A stretch of DNA of 64,000 nt from Clostridia bacterium (GTDB taxonomy: Bacteria; Bacillota_A; Clostridia; Oscillospirales; Acutalibacteraceae): contig JAFSFH010000004.1 of the NCBI GenBank assembly GCA_017435305.1, forward strand, positions 1 to 64,000. Reading direction: 5' to 3'. This document shows positions 25,636 to 35,596 of this stretch, piece by piece (within the stretch, counting starts at the first letter, position 1; every line of letters starts with the position of its first letter). Both the position numbers and the translations under genes were made by a program. Under the pieces are notes generated by a model, which did no database searches, was not told the DNA's origin, and saw only the letters and a program-made list of their open reading frames with translations.

Positions 25636-26871
25636 TTAGTCACTGGTGGTTTCCCCGCTGTCCAGCAGGGCGGCGGCTTCGGTTTCCGGCAGGCTGGTCA
25701 CGTTGGCCAGCTTGCGCTGGATCTGTTGGGTGCGGACGCCCACCAGCTTGTCCAGCTCCAGACCGGCGGACTCCAGCTTCTTCTGGGCGGATTCCACCAC
25801 CGCACCGAAGCGGTTAAACTCGGTCTTAACCGCGCCCAGCAGCTTCCACACCTCGCCGGAGCGTTTTTGGATCGCCAGGGTCTTAAAGCCCATCTGCAGG
25901 CTGTTGAGTAGCGCTGCCATCGTGGTGGGGCCGGCGATGTTGATGTGGTACTCGTTCTGCAGGGTCTCAATGAGACCGCGGCGCACCACCTCGGCGTACA
26001 GGCCCTCAATGGGCAGGAACATAATGCCGAAGTCGGTGGTGTAGGGGGGTGCCACGTATTTGTCGCGGATGTCGCGGGCAAAGGCTTTGATGCGCTGCTC
26101 CAAAATGCTGCCCGCCGCCTTCACCGCGTCGGGGTCGCCGCTGTCATAGGCGTCCAGCAGCTGGGCATAGGCATCCGCCGGAAATTTGGCGTCGATGGGC
26201 AGCCACACGGTGTCCTCGTCGGCACCGGGCAGCTTCACCGCGTACTCCACGAAATGGTTGGAGCGGGGACGAGTCTTCACGTTGGCGGCGTACTGCTCGG
26301 GGGCGAGGATCTGCTCCAGGATGGCGCCCAACTGCACCTCGCCCAGCACGCCGCGGGTCTTGACGTTGGACAGCACCTTCTTCAGGTCGCCCACGCCGCT
26401 GGCCAGGCTCTTCATCTCGCCCAAGCCCGCGTACACCTGCTCCAGCCGCTCGTTGACCAGCTGGAAGGACTGGGTGATGCGGTCGTTGAGGGTCTTTTGC
26501 AGCTTTTCGTCCACTGTCTGGCGCATCTGCTCCAGCTGGCGGTTATTCTCCTCGCGGATGCCGCCCAGCTGGGTCACCATCGCCTTGCGCACCGATTCCA
26601 GATTCTCGTTCACCGCGGTGTTGGCGTTCCCTTGGGCGGTGAGCAGCACCTGGCTCATATTCTGCATACTCTGCTGAATCGCCTCATTGGATTCCTTGCG
26701 GCTGGCGCGCTGTTCTTCCGCCATATCCTTTTGCAGGCGGTCGATGCGCTCCTCCAGACGGCGCATATCGTCGCCGCCTTTCTGCCGCTTGAGCAGCACC
26801 GCCAGCAGCACCAGCACCGCCACCAGCAGGACGGTCAAAATGGCAAGACCAATGTAAAATTCCACACTCAC
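25636..26871 (-). CDS. rmuC: DNA recombination protein RmuC
   Basis: The 411-aa product has an N-terminal membrane helix (IGLAILTVLLVAVLVLLAVLL), a long coiled coil (about 35-130) and the RmuC nuclease-like domain with VKTRGVLGEVQLGAILEQ, WLPIDAKFPADAY and FGIMFLPIEGLYAEV. RmuC limits inversions at short inverted repeats in E. coli, which is notable given the many palindromes here. The start is a GTG at 26871 with GGAGAA upstream. It ends 14 bases before the NUDIX start. Confidence 0.93.
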   Translation of the reverse strand: MSVEFYIGLAILTVLLVAVLVLLAVLLKRQKGGDDMRRLEERIDRLQKDMAEEQRASRKESNEAIQQSMQNMSQVLLTAQGNANTAVNENLESVRKAMVTQLGGIREENNRQLEQMRQTVDEKLQKTLNDRITQSFQLVNERLEQVYAGLGEMKSLASGVGDLKKVLSNVKTRGVLGEVQLGAILEQILAPEQYAANVKTRPRSNHFVEYAVKLPGADEDTVWLPIDAKFPADAYAQLLDAYDSGDPDAVKAAGSILEQRIKAFARDIRDKYVAPPYTTDFGIMFLPIEGLYAEVVRRGLIETLQNEYHINIAGPTTMAALLNSLQMGFKTLAIQKRSGEVWKLLGAVKTEFNRFGAVVESAQKKLESAGLELDKLVGVRTQQIQRKLANVTSLPETEAAALLDSGETTSD

Positions 26872-26883
26872 AGTTGTTTCTCC

Positions 26884-27855
26884 TTATATCGTGTCGTCGT
26901 CATCGTCGTCGGTGGCGTTATGGGCGCTCACACGGCTGTTGAAGCGACGCATTTCCTTTTCGTTATACTGTCGGGGCAGGGTAGAGGGGGTCTCCTTTTT
27001 CTCCTGCACCGTTTCGGTGAAGACGGCCTCCTGTGCGTCGGCGGGGTCCTCCGGCACCTCCAGATTCAGATCCAGGCGTGCCTGCTTGTCCGCGTCGGGA
27101 TTCTGCTCGTAATAGGGGTCGATCATCAGCCGCTTGATGGCGGGGAAGATGCAGAACTGGATGAGCAGCGAGCGGAAGCCGGGCACCACCGACACCGCCA
27201 GCGCCAGCACGACGGTCAGCACCACCACCGAGAAGTCGGTGCTCGCAAAGGCCAGCACCACACCGCCCAGCAGGGCGTAGACGGCGATGAGCACCACCGA
27301 GATGAGCAGGTTCACCGGCAGGTTGGCGCCGGCGAACAAAAAGGCGTTTCGGTAGATCTGCTTGAGCTTGAGCTTAAAGGTGATCATCAGGAAGGGGATG
27401 TAGAACTTCATCCAGGAGAAGGTGACCAGCACCATCAGGTTCACGCCGATGATGACGTAGTCCATCAGGCGGAAGTTGGCGGCCTGCCCCTCCATCCACG
27501 CGCCCACGTACACGTAGGCGTTGTAGCACAGCACCGCGCTCACCAGGGTGTTGATGATACCGATGGGCAGTGCCACCTTCCAGTTTTTCTTAATGGATTC
27601 AAAGAAATCCGCCCGCACAAAGGCGTGCTTTTCGCGGGCGTAGTTGCGGCTGATAAAGGTCAGACCGGCGTCTGCCAGACCGCTTGTGATGATCGGCAGC
27701 GATACCAGCGACCACATCAGACCCGCCACGGTAAGATTCCATATTTTGCGTCCCAGAATCTCGAAGAACACCACGAACGCCCGTTTCTTGGGGGCGTTTT
27801 TGGCGACGCCGGGTCCCTCTTTGTCGTAATTGAATAAGCCGAATAGTCCAGCCAT
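26884..27855 (-). CDS. DUF624 (YesL-like) membrane protein
   Basis: The start at 27855 follows AAAGGAG; longer frames begin inside the adjacent palindromic element. The 323-aa product has six or so hydrophobic segments with the family signature near the N-terminus (FEILGRKIWNLTVAGLMWSL, SLPIITSGLADAG). The C-terminus is long, acidic and cytoplasmic, ending in a run of six aspartates. The family is often linked to sugar uptake operons, but here the neighbours (rmuC, a SpoIIM-like gene) give no such context. Function unknown. Confidence 0.8.
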   Translation of the reverse strand: MAGLFGLFNYDKEGPGVAKNAPKKRAFVVFFEILGRKIWNLTVAGLMWSLVSLPIITSGLADAGLTFISRNYAREKHAFVRADFFESIKKNWKVALPIGIINTLVSAVLCYNAYVYVGAWMEGQAANFRLMDYVIIGVNLMVLVTFSWMKFYIPFLMITFKLKLKQIYRNAFLFAGANLPVNLLISVVLIAVYALLGGVVLAFASTDFSVVVLTVVLALAVSVVPGFRSLLIQFCIFPAIKRLMIDPYYEQNPDADKQARLDLNLEVPEDPADAQEAVFTETVQEKKETPSTLPRQYNEKEMRRFNSRVSAHNATDDDDDDTI

Positions 27856-27871
27856 TTCCGTTGCTCCTTTA

Positions 27872-28148
27872 GGGTAGAGCGACAAATCCGAACTTCGTTT
27901 TAGAAAGAGGGATTTATCGCTCTATCTTCGTTAAAATACTCGGAAATACATACAGTATTTCCTGTGTTTTATGCCTTGATAGAACAAAAATCCCTTCTTT
28001 CTAAAATCTGCGACCTGAAAGCGAGCAGATTTTGAGCGATTTTTATTCTATTTGGGCGATGAAAGGCTGTATGCCTTTCGAGAACAAATAGGGTGAAAAG
28101 CGCCAAAATCCGCCGCTTTAAGGCGGGTTCGGATTTGTTGCTCTACCC
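27872..28148. mobile_element. MITE-like element with 22-bp terminal inverted repeats
   Basis: The ends GGGTAGAGCGACAAATCC and its inverse (one mismatch over 22 bp) are flanked by TA on both sides, as left by Tc1/mariner-IS630 type insertion. Inside are further inverted repeats and a 38-bp core hairpin at 27933-27970 (stem GGAAATAC/GTATTTCC). It has no coding capacity. It fills the whole gap between DUF624 and the SpoIIM-like gene. Confidence 0.75.
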
Positions 28149-28738
28149 TACGTTATTGCTCTCAGCCCCGTATCCAGCAGGGCGATGACCACCGCCACTC
28201 CCAGAAACAGGGCGAAGCGGATGCTGTATAGGCGAAATCCGTTTTTGGCGACGGATTGGGCTCCGTCGGGGATCAGTAGGCGGCTGACCGCCACCGACAG
28301 CCGCAGGCTCTCCGCCCCTGCCATGGTCAGTAGGGCGCCGGTGAGCAGACCCACGGGCATAATGCGTGTGACCACCGTCATCACGCCGTCCGTTCCGGCA
28401 GCGTAATAGTGGGCCTCGGTCAGCCCCAGCCCCAGTCCGTGTATCAGCGGCACCGCCAGAATAAAGGGCACGCCGCACCCCCACAGACCCAGCAGATACA
28501 GAGCCGCCAGCATGGTCAGCGGGGCAAACAGGCTGTCCCACAGGGCGGCGCTCCAGCCCACCTGGTTGGGGGTCAGGGCGTCGGATACCGCCGCGGCGGC
28601 GCTGTCGCCGGCGGTGAGATACACCGCCACACCCACCACCACCCCCAGCAGGAACAGACCCGCAAAGGGGAACAGGCGGCGGTTATCGGTGAGAAAATGA
28701 TTCATTTCCCGTTTCCTACGGGTGGTTGTCCGTGTCAT
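28148..28738 (-). CDS. SpoIIM-like membrane protein
   Basis: The start at 28738 has CGGAGGG 6 bases upstream. The 196-aa product has about five hydrophobic segments. The order is a first helix after a basic N-terminus (FPFAGLFLLGVVVGVAVYLT), a LWGCGVPFILAVPLIHGLGLGL segment typical of stage II sporulation protein M, and a final helix. SpoIIM belongs to the engulfment machinery with SpoIID and SpoIIP. Similarity is topological plus this motif, so I hold it as likely, not certain. The TAG stop lies at the border of the MITE-like element. Confidence 0.6.
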   Translation of the reverse strand: MTRTTTRRKREMNHFLTDNRRLFPFAGLFLLGVVVGVAVYLTAGDSAAAAVSDALTPNQVGWSAALWDSLFAPLTMLAALYLLGLWGCGVPFILAVPLIHGLGLGLTEAHYYAAGTDGVMTVVTRIMPVGLLTGALLTMAGAESLRLSVAVSRLLIPDGAQSVAKNGFRLYSIRFALFLGVAVVIALLDTGLRAIT

Positions 28739-28814
28739 AGGCATCCCTCCGCCACAACTTATGTGAGGGATACACCGAATAGAACGAAATTGGGCAAAAA
28801 GCATCGTGCTACTT

Positions 28815-28945
28815 GGCCCCCTCTGACGAGGGGGCTGTCAGCCGCAAGGCTGACTGGGGGAGAGATAACGAAACGAAGATGAATATTTTTCTCTCCCTCC
28901 GTCAAAAATCAAAGATTTTTGACACCTCCCTCGTCAGAGGGAGGC
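28815..28945. mobile_element. Inverted pair of two-hairpin repeats (gene-less unit)
   Basis: The right-end type copy (28815-28862) has terminal stem GCCCCCTC/GAGGGGGC and inner stem TCAGCC/GGCTGA. The left-end type copy (28891-28945) has inner stem TCAAAAATC/GATTTTTGA and terminal CCTCCCTC/GAGGGAGG. The terminal loops are inverse copies of one another (TCTGACGA and TCGTCAGA). The interior is 28 bp. Confidence 0.8.
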
Positions 28946-28983
28946 AGGGAAGAAGACTCCCATTGAAACAGGTTGAATAGAAC

Positions 28984-29025
28984 AAAAAATGCGGAGCAAG
29001 CCACAAGGTATGGGGCCTGCTCCGC
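28984..29025 (-). terminator. Terminator after the TIGR04086-type gene
   Basis: The minus-strand stem GCGGAGCA/TGCTCCGC with extra GGCC pairing is followed by ATTTTTTG, 6 bases downstream of the gene's stop. Confidence 0.85.
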
Positions 29026-29030
29026 GTGTG

Positions 29031-29423
29031 TCAGCGTCTTTTGCGGTTGACCCCGATGAGACCGCCGATGGCACCGCAGAGGGTCATCACCGCCCACTTG
29101 AGGGCGGCATACCCCGCGTCCACGCCTCCGGAACGGATCAGACCGACCGTCAGGAGAATGAGCGCCATCGCCGTCCCGCACAGCGCCCCCATCAGCAGTC
29201 CGCGCTGACCGGCGCATATGGCCGCCGTCAGTCCGGCGGCCAGAGCGCCCACAGCGGCGGCGATCACCGCCAGAGGGGTTACCGCCCCACGGGGGATATC
29301 CACCTGCCACAGCAGTACAGCCGCCCCCAACAGCAGCAGGGTGGCGGTGATAATGCCCACACACAGGCCGACCCCGATGGGTCGCACCACGGTGCGGATG
29401 GTTTGGGTGGTTCGGGATTTCAT
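29031..29423 (-). CDS. TIGR04086 (YrzE-like) membrane protein
   Basis: The 130-aa product has four hydrophobic segments: IGVGLCVGIITATLLLLGAA, VTPLAVIAAAVGALAAGLTA, LLMGALCGTAMALILLTVGL and a last one ending GGLIGVNRKRR. Size, topology and the neighbourhood with yajC, tgt and queA match the TIGR04086/YrzE family of Firmicutes. Function is unknown. GAGAGGAG precedes the ATG, and a terminator closes it. Confidence 0.8.
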   Translation of the reverse strand: MKSRTTQTIRTVVRPIGVGLCVGIITATLLLLGAAVLLWQVDIPRGAVTPLAVIAAAVGALAAGLTAAICAGQRGLLMGALCGTAMALILLTVGLIRSGGVDAGYAALKWAVMTLCGAIGGLIGVNRKRR

Positions 29424-29510
29424 AGTATATCCGCTCCTCTCGCCGAGATGGTATCATCCTATGCGGCGGCAGGGGGGATTATGCGATATCGGTGGAATTA
29501 GGCGGCGATA

Positions 29511-29909
29511 TCAGATATCGTCGTCGTCATCGTCGAAGTCGTCGTCAACGGGATCCTCGTGCTTGGTGTGGACGGTCTGCAGACCCCACTTCTCAAACTG
29601 GATCTTGGAGCGGTCGGCGCCGGTCTCGATGGTGATGGTGTCGTCCTTGATGGACACCACGCGGCCCTTGATGCCGCCGATGGTGGTGATCTCGTCACCG
29701 ACGCGCAGGTTGTTGCGCATTTTCTGCTCTTCCTTCTGCTTCTTCTGCTGGGGACGGATCATCAGGAAATACATGATGGCGATCATCAGCACGATCATAA
29801 TGAGAGAGCCGTACTTGGCGAAGAACAGGGCAAAGCCGGTGGGCTCGGCGCCCTCGCCGGCAGCGGCGGCGGTGGTGCCGGCCAGCCAGATCAGGTTGGA
29901 AATATTCAT
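29511..29909 (-). CDS. yajC: Preprotein translocase accessory subunit YajC
   Basis: The start at 29909 was chosen for its GGAGGA site. The 132-aa product has one membrane helix (GSLIMIVLMIAIMYFLMI) followed directly by the YajC signature RPQQKKQKEEQKMRNNLRVG, then DEITTIGGIKGRVV. It ends with a highly acidic tail of aspartates. YajC associates with SecDF and YidC in the membrane. Its own promoter lies upstream, so it can be expressed apart from tgt-queA. Confidence 0.93.
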   Translation of the reverse strand: MNISNLIWLAGTTAAAAGEGAEPTGFALFFAKYGSLIMIVLMIAIMYFLMIRPQQKKQKEEQKMRNNLRVGDEITTIGGIKGRVVSIKDDTITIETGADRSKIQFEKWGLQTVHTKHEDPVDDDFDDDDDDI

Positions 29910-29942
29910 AGCGGATTCCTCCATTTTAATATATTTTACACT

Positions 29943-29971
29943 ATTATAATCGCATTTGGGGAAAAGTGCAA
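29943..29971 (-). promoter_or_regulatory. Promoter of yajC
   Basis: The minus strand shows TTGCAC, a 17-bp spacer and TATAAT, 34 bases before the yajC ATG. The -35 region overlaps a small hairpin (GTGCAAG/CTTGCAC) that may end tgt transcripts. Confidence 0.85.
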
Positions 29972-29998
29972 GCCTTTCTTGCACAATTCACAGTTTAT

Positions 29999-32409
<2,411 letters not shown>

Positions 32410-32449
32410 AGGATTTTCTCGTCTTTCTGTGGAAATAGGTGAGTGCGCA

Positions 32450-32478
32450 TTGACACCGACCCTTTAAAGTGGTAAAAT
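32450..32478 (+). promoter_or_regulatory. Upstream promoter of asd
   Basis: TTGACA, a 17-bp spacer and TAAAAT form a near-consensus promoter, 105 bases before the asd start. Confidence 0.75.
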
Positions 32479-32504
32479 AAGCGGTAATTTGAAATAAAAA
32501 CCGC

Positions 32505-32533
32505 TTGTAAGTAGTCAGTTCATCTATTATAAT
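32505..32533 (+). promoter_or_regulatory. Proximal promoter of asd
   Basis: TTGTAA, a 17-bp spacer and TATAAT lie 50 bases before the asd ATG. The -10 box overlaps the -10 box of the queA promoter on the other strand. Confidence 0.8.
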
Positions 32534-32554
32534 GTATATGTAAAGGATTTTCAA
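32526..32554 (-). promoter_or_regulatory. Promoter of queA
   Basis: The minus strand has TTGAAA, a 17-bp spacer and TATAAT. It faces away from the asd promoter and shares the -10 bases (tattataat), so the two cannot both be occupied. Confidence 0.8.
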
Positions 32555-32582
32555 GTGGCAATACCAAAAGGAGCGATTTTTT

Positions 32583-33662
32583 ATGAACAAGAAATTTAAC
32601 GTGGGTATCGTCGGCTGCACCGGTATGGTGGGTCAGCGTTTTATGACCCTGCTGGACGGTCACCCCTGGTTTAACGTCACCTGCCTGGCGGCCTCCCCCC
32701 GCTCGGCGGGCAAGACCTATACCGAGGCGGTGGGTAATCGCTGGGCGATGGACCTGCCCATGCCCGAGGGCATGAAGGATATGACCGTGCTGGACGCCTC
32801 CGACGTGCAGGCTGTCGCCTCTCAGGTGGATTTCATTTTCTGCGCCGTGGATATGCCCAAGGCGGAGATCCGCGCCCTGGAGGAGGCCTATGCCAAGGCG
32901 GAGTGTCCCGTGGTGTCCAATAACTCCGCCCACCGCGGCACCCCCGACGTGCCCATGATCATCCCCGAGCTGAACTGGCAGCACGAGGAGATCATCCACG
33001 CCCAGAGAAAGCGCCTGGGCACCAAGCGCGGTTTTGTGGCGGTCAAGTCCAACTGTTCTCTGCAGAGCTACGTGCCCGCCCTGTATCCGCTGGATAAATT
33101 CGGCGTCAAGGACGTGCTGGTCACCACCTATCAGGCTATTTCCGGAGCAGGCAAGACCTTTGAGCGCTGGCCCGAGATGGTGGACAACGTGATCCCCTAC
33201 ATCGGCGGCGAGGAGGAGAAATCCGAGCAGGAGCCTCTGAAGATCTGGGGTACGATGGAGAACGGCGAGATTGTCAACGCCACCTCTCCCGCCTTTACCG
33301 CCCAGTGCCTGCGTGTGCCGGTGACCAACGGTCACTTCGCCGCGGTGTTCGTCCGCTTTGAGAATAAGCCCTCTAAGGAGGAGATCCTCGAGATCTGGAA
33401 CAACTTCAGCGGTCGTCCCCAGCAGCTGGGTCTGCCCTCTGCGCCGAAGCAGTTCCTCAAGTATTTTGAGGAGGACAATATGCCCCAGACCAAGCTGCAC
33501 CGCGATCTGGAGGGCGGTATGACCGTGTCCCTGGGTCGTCTGCGTGAGGACAGCCAGTACGATTATAAGTTCGTGGGTCTGTCCCACAACACCCTGCGCG
33601 GTGCCGCCGGCGGCGCGGTCCTGCTGGCCGAGTTGCTCTGTGCGGATGGGTATATGGACTAA
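32583..33662 (+). CDS. asd: Aspartate-semialdehyde dehydrogenase
   Basis: Asd reduces aspartyl phosphate to aspartate semialdehyde, the branch point for lysine, threonine and methionine. The 359-aa product has an NADP-binding start (VGIVGCTGMVGQRFMTLL), the catalytic cysteine in KSNCSLQSY (Cys158) and NGHFAAVFVRFE. Length and the segments TPDVPMIIPELN and GGAVLLAELL resemble the archaeal/fungal-type Asd more than the usual bacterial form. AAAGGAG precedes the ATG. dapA and dapB follow on the same strand after a repeat unit. Confidence 0.94.
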   Translation: MNKKFNVGIVGCTGMVGQRFMTLLDGHPWFNVTCLAASPRSAGKTYTEAVGNRWAMDLPMPEGMKDMTVLDASDVQAVASQVDFIFCAVDMPKAEIRALEEAYAKAECPVVSNNSAHRGTPDVPMIIPELNWQHEEIIHAQRKRLGTKRGFVAVKSNCSLQSYVPALYPLDKFGVKDVLVTTYQAISGAGKTFERWPEMVDNVIPYIGGEEEKSEQEPLKIWGTMENGEIVNATSPAFTAQCLRVPVTNGHFAAVFVRFENKPSKEEILEIWNNFSGRPQQLGLPSAPKQFLKYFEEDNMPQTKLHRDLEGGMTVSLGRLREDSQYDYKFVGLSHNTLRGAAGGAVLLAELLCADGYMD

Positions 33663-33683
33663 TAAATCCCTAAATAGGGCGTA

Positions 33684-33833
33684 GGCTCCCTCTTGAGGGA
33701 GCTGGCACGGCGCTAGCCGTGACTGAGGGAGTGATTTTTAGGATGCAAAACCTAGAGAAAAAGGCAACGTTATGTAGAACTCCCTCCGTCTTTTCGCCTG
33801 TGGCGAAAATCCACCTCCCTCGGTGAGGGAGGC
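33684..33833. mobile_element. Inverted pair of two-hairpin repeats between asd and dapA
   Basis: The right-end type copy (33684-33732) has terminal stem GCTCCCTC/GAGGGAGC and inner stem CACGGC/GCCGTG. The left-end type copy (33779-33833) has inner stem TTTTCGCC/GGCGAAAA and terminal CCTCCCTC/GAGGGAGG. It lies in the 241-bp gap of a lysine-biosynthesis cluster. Confidence 0.8.
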
Positions 33834-33903
33834 TATCTCTATCCACAATAACGGCGTTTCCTTTTTCGCATACTCCATTATCTGATAGAAAGGTGGTTTT
33901 CCT

Positions 33904-34794
33904 ATGAGCAAGCCGATTCTTTTTACCGGTTCCGGTGTGGCATTGGTGACCCCGATGCACCCCGATGGAAGTATCAATTATGAGAAGTTAGAACAGCTGG
34001 TGGACTGGCACGTGGAACAAGGCACCGATGCCTTGATTATTTGCGGCACCACCGGCGAGGCACCCACCCTCAAGATGGATGAGCACCTGGAGGCCATCCG
34101 CGTGGCGGTGTCCCGTGCGGCGGGTCGCATCCCCGTCATCGCCGGCACCGGCTCCAACGATACCGCCCACTGCATCGAGTCCTGCCGCTCTGCCAAAAAG
34201 CTGGGCGCCGACGGTCTGCTGCTGGTGACCCCCTATTATAACAAGACCTCCCAGCGAGGTCTGGTCGCCCACTACGAGGCGGTTGCCGCCGCCACCGACC
34301 TGCCGCTGATTCTGTACAACGTGCCCTCCCGCACGGGACTGAACATCGCCCCCGACACGGCGGCAAAGCTGTACCGTGAGGTGGATACGGTGGTGGGTCT
34401 TAAGCAGGCGTCCCCCGATCTGGCGGCCACCGGCTATCTGACCTCCGTGTCCGATATCCCCGTATACTGCGGCAACGACGACCTGACTGTGCCGATGCTG
34501 TCCATCGGCGGCGTGGGCGTGATTACCGTGCTGGGCAACGTGGTACCGCAGGTCACCCACGACATCTGCGAGATGTGGTTTAAGGGTCAGACCGATCTGA
34601 GCCGCGACCTGTTCCTCCATTGGATGGATCTAGCGCAGGGACTGTTCACCGACGTGAACCCCGTCCCGGTGAAAGAGGCTATGAACCGAATGGGTATGGA
34701 GGTAGGCGGCTGCCGTCTGCCCCTGTATCCGATGGACTCCGCCGCCGCCGAAAAGCTGGCGGACATCCTCCGCCATCACGGACTTGTGAAGTAA
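33904..34794 (+). CDS. dapA: 4-hydroxy-tetrahydrodipicolinate synthase
   Basis: DapA condenses pyruvate with aspartate semialdehyde, the first step of the diaminopimelate/lysine branch and of dipicolinate for spores. The 296-aa product has GVALVTPMHPDGSINYE, the CGTTGEAPTL loop, Tyr138 in LYNVPSRTG and the Schiff-base Lys167 in VVGLKQAS. GAAAGGTGG precedes the ATG. It lies between asd and dapB, 13 bases before the latter, as a functional pathway cluster. Confidence 0.96.
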   Translation: MSKPILFTGSGVALVTPMHPDGSINYEKLEQLVDWHVEQGTDALIICGTTGEAPTLKMDEHLEAIRVAVSRAAGRIPVIAGTGSNDTAHCIESCRSAKKLGADGLLLVTPYYNKTSQRGLVAHYEAVAAATDLPLILYNVPSRTGLNIAPDTAAKLYREVDTVVGLKQASPDLAATGYLTSVSDIPVYCGNDDLTVPMLSIGGVGVITVLGNVVPQVTHDICEMWFKGQTDLSRDLFLHWMDLAQGLFTDVNPVPVKEAMNRMGMEVGGCRLPLYPMDSAAAEKLADILRHHGLVK

Positions 34795-34807
34795 AGGAGA
34801 TATTCCT

Positions 34808-35554
34808 ATGAAACTGATACTAAACGGCTGTTTGGGTCGTATGGGTCGGGCGGTCAGCGAGATGGCGCCCGCCCGTGACGCCACGGTGGTGGCGGGGGTG
34901 GACGTGACCGCCGCCGATGCCGCCTATCCCGTGCATACCGACTGGAGCGGTCTGCCTGCCGCGGACGCGGTGGTAGACTTTTCCAACCCCGACGCGCTGG
35001 CGGCGGAGCTTGCCTACGTCACCGCCCACAACCTGCCGTTGGTGCTGTGCACCACCGGTCTGTCCGAGGATCAGCTGGCCGCGGTGAGCGAGGCCGCCAA
35101 GACGGTTCCGATTTTCCACAGCAGCAATATGAGTCTGGGCGTGGCGGTGCTGTCCGCCCTGACCAAAAAGGCCGCCGCCGTCTTGGGCGACACCTTTGAC
35201 ATCGAGGTGGTGGAGATGCACCACAATCAAAAGGTGGACGCTCCCTCCGGCACCGCCCTGATGCTGGCGGACGCCGCGGCGGCAGGGCTGTCCTATGAGC
35301 CCCGGTATACCTACGACCGTCACACCCGCCGTGAGAAGCGGGAAAAGAACGAGATCGGCATCGCCTCTCTCCGCGGCGGCACCGTGGTGGGCGAGCACAG
35401 CGTGTATTTCGCCGGGGAGCAGGAGGTCATCACCCTGTCCCACTCGGCGGGCTCCCGCAGCGTGTTTGCTGCCGGCGCTCTGACCGCCGCCGCCTTCCTG
35501 CAGGGCAAGGATGCAGGGCTGTACACCATGGAGGACATCATCGGCAGTATTTAA
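34808..35554 (+). CDS. dapB: 4-hydroxy-tetrahydrodipicolinate reductase
   Basis: DapB reduces the DapA product with NAD(P)H. The 248-aa product has the nucleotide-binding start LILNGCLGRMGRAV, CTTGLSEDQL, SSNMSLGV and the diagnostic stretch VVEMHHNQKVDAPSGTA with the catalytic His and Lys (about 133-149). It is slightly short because the N-terminal domain is compact, but every signature is present. AAAGGAG precedes the ATG, and the cluster ends at a strong terminator. Confidence 0.96.
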   Translation: MKLILNGCLGRMGRAVSEMAPARDATVVAGVDVTAADAAYPVHTDWSGLPAADAVVDFSNPDALAAELAYVTAHNLPLVLCTTGLSEDQLAAVSEAAKTVPIFHSSNMSLGVAVLSALTKKAAAVLGDTFDIEVVEMHHNQKVDAPSGTALMLADAAAAGLSYEPRYTYDRHTRREKREKNEIGIASLRGGTVVGEHSVYFAGEQEVITLSHSAGSRSVFAAGALTAAAFLQGKDAGLYTMEDIIGSI

Positions 35555-35560
35555 GAATGC

Positions 35561-35596
35561 AAAAAGAGCGTAGCCGCTTCGGCTACGCTCTTTTTT
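35561..35596. terminator. Bidirectional terminator between dapB and the antiporter gene
   Basis: The 15-bp stem AAAAAGAGCGTAGCC with its complement ends in TTTTTT. It serves dapB on the plus strand, and the antiporter stop codon overlaps it from the other side. Confidence 0.92.

Noticed and set aside
27856..27885. Longer N-terminus for the DUF624 protein starting at a TTG
   Set aside because: It would start inside the palindromic element and place the real ribosome-binding site within the coding sequence.
32410..32582. Lysine riboswitch or T-box leader before asd
   Set aside because: The leader from the proximal promoter is only about 45 nt and shows no T-box or lysine-element motifs.
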